Position numbers and translations under genes: made by a program
Shown: one piece after another, positions 1 through 8,600 of the stretch
Numbering within the stretch: position 1 is the stretch's first letter
Layout: every line of letters starts with the position of its first letter
The notes under the pieces: generated by a model
What the model was told of the DNA's origin: nothing
Database searches by the model: none
What the model saw: the letters and a program-made list of their open reading frames with translations, nothing else
Virus record (IMG/VR): IMGVR_UViG_3300006080_000170
Coordinates: 1-21,467 of that record
Direction: 5' to 3' (one strand)
DNA: 21,467 bases
Source of the DNA: a virus

Positions 1-2522
1 CTGTCTGTAATAGCATACCCTTGACCTTTACTAATAACAGCAATGTCAATAAGTGAACCTGAACCATCTACCGTACCTTTAGCACGACAACCACCACCAC
101 CTTGTGCGACAATGTCAACATATACTGTTGATTCTCTAACCCAAACATTACAACCAGTTGAAATACCAGAACCAGTCAACATATATTTGTCAGTAATTTC
201 TGTTTCTAAATCGATTATATATTCCCAAACACCGTTTTGTGGGATATTTGGAGATTTAAACATACCATCCACGTGCTCAACATCGTGTCCAGCAAGGTCG
301 TTATTTGTAAATCTAAGAGTATCACCAACTTTTGCACTAACGTTTGCAGGTACAAATTGTCCGTTCTGTAACGAAATATCAATCGTTGCGGCAGACGTGT
401 CTACATATCCAGCACCTTGATTTGTTACGTTAATTGATTGAACTGCACCATCGGCAGTAGTATATGTTGTTGTCGCAGCCGTTGATGGACCACCACCAGT
501 GATTATTACATTAACTAAAGCATTGTATCCAATTCCACCATCAACCATAACAATTGAAGAAATTGAACCATTTGATTCGTCTAATGTTACGTATGCGCTA
601 GCACCCGAACCATCACCAGATATAGTAACAACAATTTCAGGGTTGACATTCACATCACCAACATATCTACCATGATCATGGTCACCAGTAGAATAAATAC
701 CAGTTGTTCCAATTTCTTCGTACATAAAGTTTTGAGAAAACTCATTCCATATAACGGTAACATCGTGATTATGTCCAAGTTCAACAGTAGTTGCGGTTAT
801 AGACATTCCAGATTTGATTGAATCAATATCTCCTTGAGATAATTGAACGGTATGAACATGGTCTGCAAGACCACCGTTATTCGGCACTTGAAGTTCCCAA
901 TAACCAGTATAATCAGCACCCGCGTTTACAGTATCAAGAGCAACAATAGTTCCATTACCAATAGTAACAGTAGCAGTTGCTTGAGTCAAAACTCCATCTA
1001 CGTCTAATACACGTAAATAAGACGCATCAGAATAACCTGTACCTGAGTTTGTAATAGTAACATCAGAACAACCATCATCGTAAGAGGCGTTACAAATTGC
1101 ACCAGTACCTAATTTACCGTTATGGTCGATTGTATAACTATAAGAATCAATAAAACCAGAATCGTCAGAAATATATACTTTATAAATCATTCCGTCAAAT
1201 AAAGAAGAACTATAAGACTCATTTGGAATATCTAATTCATAAGAACGTGTAAAGTCGTCAAGGATAGTTACTTCAGAAGCAAAATATTGCTCACATTTTA
1301 AAGGACTATCGAATTGTGGGTCACTATTAACGTCAAAACTATTTTCAACGAATGAAGCACCCATATCGGCTGTAACACCATAACCTAATACATCAGAATT
1401 GCTGTCGTGACAGTAAGAAGCATTTGGTCTAAATAAAATTGTATCACCATCTTCTGCGTATTGACCACCAACACCACGTTTTCCAACACCAGTGTTGTAG
1501 TCGTTGCCCGCCATGTCTTTAATAACAACGTAATCGCCGTTATTAATATCGTTGAAGATAAATGCGTATTGTCTGCCTCTAGAAATTATTAATTCTGGAT
1601 TATCAACATCAGGAATAGAAGTATTGTTCAGAATTGTTAAATCAGTCGCTGCAGTACCGTCAGCCTCGTGACCTGTTACTCTAAATGTCTTAGTACCATC
1701 TGCTGAAGTGTTGATAGTAAAGTCGTATGCTTTAACTTGCTCGATAGAAATAGCACGTGTAGTAGTATCTAAATCTAGAACGTTATGATTAACAAAAGGT
1801 CTAACCTCTCCAGAAATTTCTAAAGATTCACCAAATGATACGATATTATCAGTAACATCATAAACAATGTGATGAGTAGTAAAATCTCCCTCTCTAGCAG
1901 ATGTAACATTAATACCAGTATTATCGAAAGTGTAGTTGTCTTGATTAATTGCAGAAGTCATAATCAAATCAGCAATTAACTGATTCGTTTGATGAACCGA
2001 ATAACCAGAATCAGTAGCACCAGTTGTATATTGTGCTAAATTCAACTCTAAGTCGATTAATGCCTGAGCAATAACGGCATCTTGAGAAGATACGTGGGTT
2101 GAATAGTCCGTCATCAATTGAGATAACGTTTGAGAAATGTTAGTTTCTAATAAATTAGCATTATCTGAAAGAATTACACCAGAGTTATTTGCCCATGGGA
2201 TAAAAATATCATTAACAAATGCTTTAACTTCGTTGTTGATGTATGTCTCAACCGCATCCATTGCCTCGTTAGTTCGTACAACAACTTCATTCTTAAATGT
2301 GTTTTGCTGTGCCTCTAAGGGTGTTGCGATGTTTGAATTCAACCAAGTCTTCATTGAAGATGCCATAGCATTCAACTTGGTTGGAATCATCACCGCAGGG
2401 GTGTTAGTGTAAATTTCTACGTCATTAGCAAACTCGCCAATATCAATAGAATCAAAATTGATATCCGGGATATCATTAAAAGTATTGACCGCATGGGTTA
2501 TTGTATCTAATGTAATAGACAT
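1..2522 (-). CDS. Giant modular tail-fibre/adhesin-like virion protein, 3' end beyond the window
   Basis: Reading back from an ATG at 2520-2522 gives an uninterrupted frame to base 1 (840 codons, no stop), so the C-terminus is missing. AAAGGAG at 2529-2535 sits 6 bases before the ATG, and a double late-promoter box lies just upstream. Residues 1 to about 200 look helical and resemble the proximal end of many phage fibres (an opening with FNDIP, then alanine/asparagine-rich helices). Later come glycine-tyrosine repeats (around residues 485-530 and 622-710, e.g. GGIGYN, GAGYVD), an HxH module at residues 552-618 (HVH, HNH, HDH), and a cupredoxin-like segment at about 711-798 (FVPANV, VGDTLRF, GHDVEH) that keeps a histidine and a later cysteine but lacks the usual C-x2-H pair. 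The same modules occur in the 2422-residue gene upstream. Structural role is inferred from architecture and location; no specific family is recognised for the whole protein. Confidence 0.85.
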   Translation of the reverse strand, partial: MSITLDTITHAVNTFNDIPDINFDSIDIGEFANDVEIYTNTPAVMIPTKLNAMASSMKTWLNSNIATPLEAQQNTFKNEVVVRTNEAMDAVETYINNEVKAFVNDIFIPWANNSGVILSDNANLLETNISQTLSQLMTDYSTHVSSQDAVIAQALIDLELNLAQYTTGATDSGYSVHQTNQLIADLIMTSAINQDNYTFDNTGINVTSAREGDFTTHHIVYDVTDNIVSFGESLEISGEVRPFVNHNVLDLDTTTRAISIEQVKAYDFTINTSADGTKTFRVTGHEADGTAATDLTILNNTSIPDVDNPELIISRGRQYAFIFNDINNGDYVVIKDMAGNDYNTGVGKRGVGGQYAEDGDTILFRPNASYCHDSNSDVLGYGVTADMGASFVENSFDVNSDPQFDSPLKCEQYFASEVTILDDFTRSYELDIPNESYSSSLFDGMIYKVYISDDSGFIDSYSYTIDHNGKLGTGAICNASYDDGCSDVTITNSGTGYSDASYLRVLDVDGVLTQATATVTIGNGTIVALDTVNAGADYTGYWELQVPNNGGLADHVHTVQLSQGDIDSIKSGMSITATTVELGHNHDVTVIWNEFSQNFMYEEIGTTGIYSTGDHDHGRYVGDVNVNPEIVVTISGDGSGASAYVTLDESNGSISSIVMVDGGIGYNALVNVIITGGGPSTAATTTYTTADGAVQSINVTNQGAGYVDTSAATIDISLQNGQFVPANVSAKVGDTLRFTNNDLAGHDVEHVDGMFKSPNIPQNGVWEYIIDLETEITDKYMLTGSGISTGCNVWVRESTVYVDIVAQGGGGCRAKGTVDGSGSLIDIAVISKGQGYAITD
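130..390 (-). other. Degenerate cupredoxin-like domain (residues ~711-798 of the left-edge gene)
   Basis: The segment has the plastocyanin-type layout: a strand with FVPANV, then VGDTLRFTNND, then a histidine-bearing GHDVEHV, then F-x-SPNIP-x-NG. The later cysteine (GCNVW) is not followed by a histidine two residues on, so a normal type 1 copper site seems lost. The fold call rests on motif pattern only. Confidence 0.5.
670..870 (-). repeat. HxH module in the left-edge gene (residues ~552-618)
   Basis: A three-site histidine module: DHVHTV, then LSQGDIDSIKSG, then GHNHDVTV with WNE, and finally GDHDHG. The same order (HxH, short LTxxE-like helix, HxH plus aromatic strand, closing HxH) is seen in the 2422-residue protein (3925-4310) and the right-edge giant protein (19808-20028). 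Confidence 0.65.
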
Positions 2523-2612
2523 TTATGTCTCCTTTTTTTAAAAGCTTTTATTATCAGTAATATTTATATTTATAAAAAAACAAATCATTTTTAATTATTC
2601 ATTTTAATCTTT
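2523..2612 (-). promoter_or_regulatory. Intergenic leader with overlapping T4-type late promoters
   Basis: Two overlapping copies of TATAAATA lie on the minus strand at 2561-2568 and 2567-2574, 38 to 52 bases before the ATG at 2522. TATAAATA is the T4 late-promoter -10 element, recognised by the gp55-type sigma factor. Between the boxes and the Shine-Dalgarno is a 12-base perfect palindrome (2539-2550, TAAAAGCTTTTA) of unknown meaning. No stem followed by a U-run is seen, so readthrough from the upstream gene is likely and the promoter would add transcripts for the fibre-like gene at 2522. Confidence 0.65.
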
Positions 2613-5600
2613 TTATGCTAATCTAACGAAACCGTTAGTAATAGTATATTGTTCATTTTCTAGCGTTGTTAAAACTAAATCGGCATGTGCTGTCGGCGTC
2701 AATCCATTAATAGTAAATTCAATAATGGAAGGAACATGAATGTCACTAACTGCTTGTGGAACACCACCAATCGTTAATGTCATTCCAGACTTAAATCCAA
2801 CACCTTCGACAAGTATAACGTCACCTGTGTATCCTCTATCATTAGACAACCAAGTAATTTCTAAATTATCTAACAATTCTTCTTGACGTTTCGCAACATC
2901 ATAATAATCTTCCATAGTGTTCTCACCGAAAGATTCAATTGTTCTAAAACCAGTTGTAACTTGTCCTGTGTAGTCCAGATTTTCGTTATCTTGATTATGT
3001 TGTTTCCAACGTTCTTCACCACCAAGAGGCATACCGAATACATTCAATGCGCGTCCTAGTAATAAATATTCATCCGAAGATAAGTTTGGAATAGTCTTAA
3101 CAGTAACATCGTCCCAGAAAGTAAATCCTTCTTCAACGGTTGAAAGAGTTAAATAACAAACACCAGTAGCAATTGCTTTAAACACCAAAGACCTTGTCTC
3201 ATCGTACACTCCAGATGCTGGTTCAGCACCGATTAAGTATGATGCATAAGAATCTGAATCAGGTGCTGTTCCAATTTTAACAACAGAACCCGTTGGTTGT
3301 CTAACACTAAAGAATGCCTTGTAATGTTCATTTTCTTCCACAGGGAACGAAACATAAGCAATACCTCTACCACTTGGTCCAGTTCCTGATGTGAATATTT
3401 GACCATTTTCAACATCCATAAATGCCTTTCCACCTATTTGAGAATCAAACGACCACAATTCTTCAACAAGTTTAACGGAAACATTATCAACACTTCCTTG
3501 GAATCCACGAGAATAATAATATGGACTTGAAGTTTCTAATGGACGTTTATCAATATCTCCAACTAGATGTATTCTGTTGTCGTAATCGCCTGCTCTGATG
3601 AAATACTTTTTCTCACCTTCATTAACTATACCAGTTGTGTGGTGGTCTAATACTGGAACTTGTGTTTCGTGCATCTTCACAGAATTGATACTTCCCGTAC
3701 CATTAGTGATGATTGAAAGTGTAGTTCCAATAGTTCCCGCAATAGTGATGTTATGAATACCAACAGAATCAATCATCTCAGTTGAAATCGCATTATCTGC
3801 CTCACCAATTACAACAGTAATATCAGATTGTGTAGTTGTTGTTCCAGTTTCTACTAAGTCGTCATGACCTTCCCAGAAAGTTTGAGTAACAATTCTCATA
3901 CCAGAATCTAATACATCAGCAACAAACGATATATGAACGTGTCCATCTAAAGCAACATCTTCTTCAACAACAAATGCTGTACCATTCCACGAAATTATAA
4001 TTAAATGTTCGTGAGTATTATCAGTTTGCGTTAAGTGATTCATATCAAGGTAATTAATAGTACCATTGATCAAGTTCGTGTAATCGTCATAGTCACAAGT
4101 GTAATTATGATTATGTGCTTGCTCACCACCAGAAAGAATAAACGTACATGTTTCTAATGAAGTAGTATATGAAATAGTAAACGTATGTTGATAGTATTGA
4201 GAGTGAGTGTCGTCACTTTGAAGTACCGTCAATGTATTTTCATCATCGAGTTTAAGGTATTCGTACTCTGCTTGAGTCAATTCTATATTATGAGTATGTG
4301 ATGAAATTCCACTAATATGGAAAATATGATTAGTACCAGATACTTTATCAACGTCAATAATTATTTCGTAATCTACAACATTACTTAAATTTTCACCAAA
4401 TGTATATGTAATCTTAGCGTTTGTTGAGTCTGTGAATACTAAATGCTCATTGTCAAATACCATTGCAGATGAAGTTGTACTCCAATTAATCGCACTCTGT
4501 GCTGAAACATCAAAGTTCCAGTTGTTGATTAAGTTGTAAGGGTTAGTTCCCAACGTTAGTTGTAAACGACCTTGTGGACCATTTCCATCTGGGTCTGTAT
4601 TTGTTAATTCATAAGATACTTCATATAACTTTCCTGATTCAATAGGTAAAGTTTGATTGATTTCCGTGCCTGATTGAATCAAACCAGAAGCAGTTGCTGT
4701 ACCACCTTCTGCGTTCCAACCTTCTGACATGTACCAAGCATTTTGACCACTAACTCGTTGTCTCAATGAAATATTATCAAATTTACCTAAACCAACAGCA
4801 GTGAATTGCAACGTTGTTGTATTTGCTGGAGCAATGATTGTTTGTGTGTAAACACCCGCAGTCGTATGAATTGCACCTTCAACAGTAGTATCACCAATTA
4901 ATGAAATTTGAAGAGTACCAATTTCAATATTAGCAGAGTCAACGAATGTCTCAAGGATTTCATATCCAATTTCATATTCATCACCGTCTACAATACTACC
5001 AGTAACAATTTGAGATAACACTCCACCTTGAACTGCGTCTGTTGTATATGCTGAAGCATTATTAATTTCCATCGAACCTGATTCAGTCCACGGAGATTCT
5101 TTAATTGTGAAATTATCTATTGAGAAATCTGAACGTTCACCTTGGTCTAAACTTAAATAAAGTTTTGCTACACCAGTGTAATCGTTAGTAACAACAAAAG
5201 TTTCTTTATCAGTACCGTTTTCTAGTTGAACAGCATCAATGTATTGTTCAGTACCTAATTCAATATTCATTGCTTGTAGGTTAGGAATAATACCCAAACC
5301 AGAAGCAGTTAATACGTTTCCTGTACTATTTTTATGTGCTTGCGTTCCAGCAACAGGGAACGTGTTCTCTGGAGTTGGTTGTACTTGGAAATAATTTGGA
5401 CCAGAACCGTTATCAACAGCAACCTTATCATGAATATGAATAGGTGTGTACATATTATCTTGACCGTGATGGAAGTAAACAGTAATATCTTGACCAGCAG
5501 TTGACTGCGGTACATCGATAATATTGAATTGTCCGACCATAGACTCATGCCATGCACATTGATAATATAGTGTATCTGGAGATACTTCAGGAACTGTAAA

Positions 5601-8600
5601 TTCTAGAATTTCGTATTTTGGAACACCTGAGTCGTCATTGCCCCATCTATCATCACCTTCCGTTTGAACACCAGCACCTTCTTCAGCACGAGTTCCAACT
5701 ACACCAAGAGTATATTCACCGAAGTAAGCTCCGGGAGTGAAATGAGAACCATCATCCGTTGTTACATACATCGGGTGACCAGCAGCGTTTACTTTAAATC
5801 TGTAAGTACCACCGCGGTATAGGTTAAGAGTTCTGTTTGTACCTTCAATCATACCAGACTTATCAAACTTGAATAGTCCGTTATATGATTCTACGTGATA
5901 TGCACCATTTGATTCACCAGGAGGCTGGAATGGTCCAAGACCAGTTTGTCCGTCCGAACCAGAAAGTCCGAAATCTTCAGGAATAGTCCACGTGAATTCT
6001 TTAGAGAAGTTTCCAATAAATTGACTTTGTCTCCATTGTGCTAAACCAACTGTTTGACCAGGATTTAAATCGTCACATGCCGTTTTCTCGTCAACACCAT
6101 TATAGTACCAACCATCAACATCTAATTCTTCACACCATCCCGCTAAACCCATACAAGTTGGGAAGTTCTGAGATGAAGTCCAAGTTCCAGGCTCCTCTTC
6201 TGTGTTTACGAAGTCATTATGGTCGCCAGAAACAATTGTTAATCCATGGTCAGCATTCTTAGATACACAATACTTTCCGCTGTTATCAACAAATCCTTCA
6301 GTGACTAAGTTATCCCAACCACCGCCTGGAATTCCTTTAATACCCGCTGCATGCATATACATATCTGTTTCGATACCAGTATATGGGTCTTCAGCAGTTA
6401 TATATCCAGATGGATTCCAAGCATTGTTTGTAAATTTATAAGTACCACCACGGAATAATACAAAACCGCCGTTTGTTCCATCATTACCACCGAACGAATC
6501 TTGAGATGCTTCGGCTACTTGATATGGGTAGTAAGAAACGTCTGAATGATCCCACCAAGACCACAACCAAGGCGAATCTTGCGCACCTTCAACTGTTGTT
6601 AGGTTAGGGTCAGAGAATGTAACTGTTGTATTTGTATCAACAGTAATTTCCATATTATCAGTTGGTCCATAACCGTCACCAAGTCCAACAACCGTATGGT
6701 TTACAAGTGCTCCTGGTAATTCTGAAGGGTAATAAGGTTGTGGTCCAGATGGTAATTGAACTACATCACCAATATTAACACCGTGATTTTCAGATTCTAC
6801 AACATTAGGTCTTGACCAGAAGATTTGAACACCTTCAACGAAAGGAGAACCAACGTGATTGGTTAAATCGCGTTCAACTTGGAATCTGTATGATGCCAAA
6901 TCAGCAACAACTGTATATTCTTCAATAACGTTAAATTCTGAAGGAGTCGTTCCTGGTGCACCGAATAGTGGATATACGACAGATTCTGTTAATACAAAAT
7001 TATCTTTATCTACTACATTAGCAACCCAATAGTTGGTGTTACCGTGATGAATACCGTTATACACGTTAGTATAGTGAATACGTTGTCCTGGAACCATACC
7101 GTGGTCGGCACAGTTAATTCCTCGTTGTTTCTTAACATAACCAGAAATATCTTCAAATGGAATAGCAATTGAAGTAGGGTTTAAATCGTCACCGCCTAAG
7201 GTTGCGTCAAATTGACCAATTTGGAAAATATCAGAACCAGGATACCAAACACGTCCAAAGTCGTGGATATGTTGATCAATAGTGATGATTACATATGTAT
7301 CGGTTGCTGGGTCTAAAATACCAAATTCTACTGTATGGAAATGTTGAGGGTCAGAAGTACCGAAGTCTGAAGTGCGAATAATAGTATTACCATTGCCATC
7401 GTGACTGAATGTTCCGTCTGTATCTTCGGTGAGTCCAGTAACAGGGTTTGCCTTTAATATTGCTTCATCTTCTTCATTAATTAGAATTTCATGATAATGA
7501 CCAAAGTTGACTAATTCAATCTTAGTACCACCAGAAATTTCATAGTATGTATCCAATCCGTGAGTATGACCACCAGTCATTCCAACTAATACCAACGCAC
7601 CATCACCACCATTGCCAGCCGGATCCCAGTCGAATGTGACCGTATGGGAATGTCCAGTGTTGTCAAGTGTTGTAACAACTTGAGTCGGAGTTCCTGATTG
7701 AATTGTTAAATATGTAATAGGTGAAATTGTTAATTCGTGAACGTGACCAATGTTATTTACGTCATCAAGGAAAACGTCAATGCGTTCTTCACCTTTAGAA
7801 ACTTGAGTAATAACATATGTTTCCCATTGACGTTCTCCAACCGCAACACCACCAGTAGATGAACCATAAGCAAGTCCACCATCAACTAATGTTAATGCTG
7901 TAACAGAACCAGAAACTGATACACTAGCAGATGCAGTCACTACTGGAGTTCCTCCATCAATAGAAATTTCAGGAGCAGATTGATATCCTTCACCAGCACC
8001 ATTTAAAATTAGACCAGTTATCGTAGCACCAATAGTAGCACTAACAAGTGCGTCAGCAGTTGCTCCACCACCTGTAATGGTAACAGTAGGAACTGAAGTG
8101 TATTGGTCGCCGTCTGTCATGATTGCGATAGAAATTAATTCGCCAGTATTGAAATCAATATTTGCCTCAGCAGTTGCTTGGACAGTTGCTCCACCACCAG
8201 TGATAGTAACAACAGGAACTGAAGTATAACCAACACCACCATCATCGATAGTTAATGTTGCTAGAACATCCACACCTAATACGGCAGTTGCAGTAGCTGC
8301 AACGACTGGGTTTCCACCCACAAAAGTAATAACAGGTAAGGTTTGATAACCTTTACCGCCGTCTAGTAGTGTTAAAGTATTAACCGCTGCTATCCAATCA
8401 ACATCAGCAGTAGCACCATAACCACCACCACCTTCGATTGAAACAGAAGGTTTTTCGGTATATCCAAGACCACCACTAACTAATGTGATAGAACTTACTT
8501 CACCACCAGAAACTACAACAGTCGCAATAGCGGCTTCATCTGGAGTACCAGTAAAGATTACTTCAACTGGAGCAGCCGCATCTGGGTCGGTTTCTTCTTG

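Noticed and set aside
43-420. Plus-strand open frame of 125 codons
   Set aside because: It lies antisense to the long left-edge gene, has no ribosome site, and its composition is that of the reverse complement of glycine/threonine-rich coding sequence.
2539-2550. 12-base perfect palindrome as a repressor operator
   Set aside because: It is a short AT-rich palindrome that occurs easily by chance, has no second copy in the other leader, and late genes of this type are not usually repressor-controlled.
2574-2580. Run of seven T on the minus strand as a terminator for the 2422-residue gene
   Set aside because: No stem precedes the run; it directly abuts the late-promoter boxes.
7861-8590. Diversity-generating retroelement target region
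   Set aside because: The repeats are ordinary diverged structural repeats; no template repeat and no reverse transcriptase gene is visible in the window.
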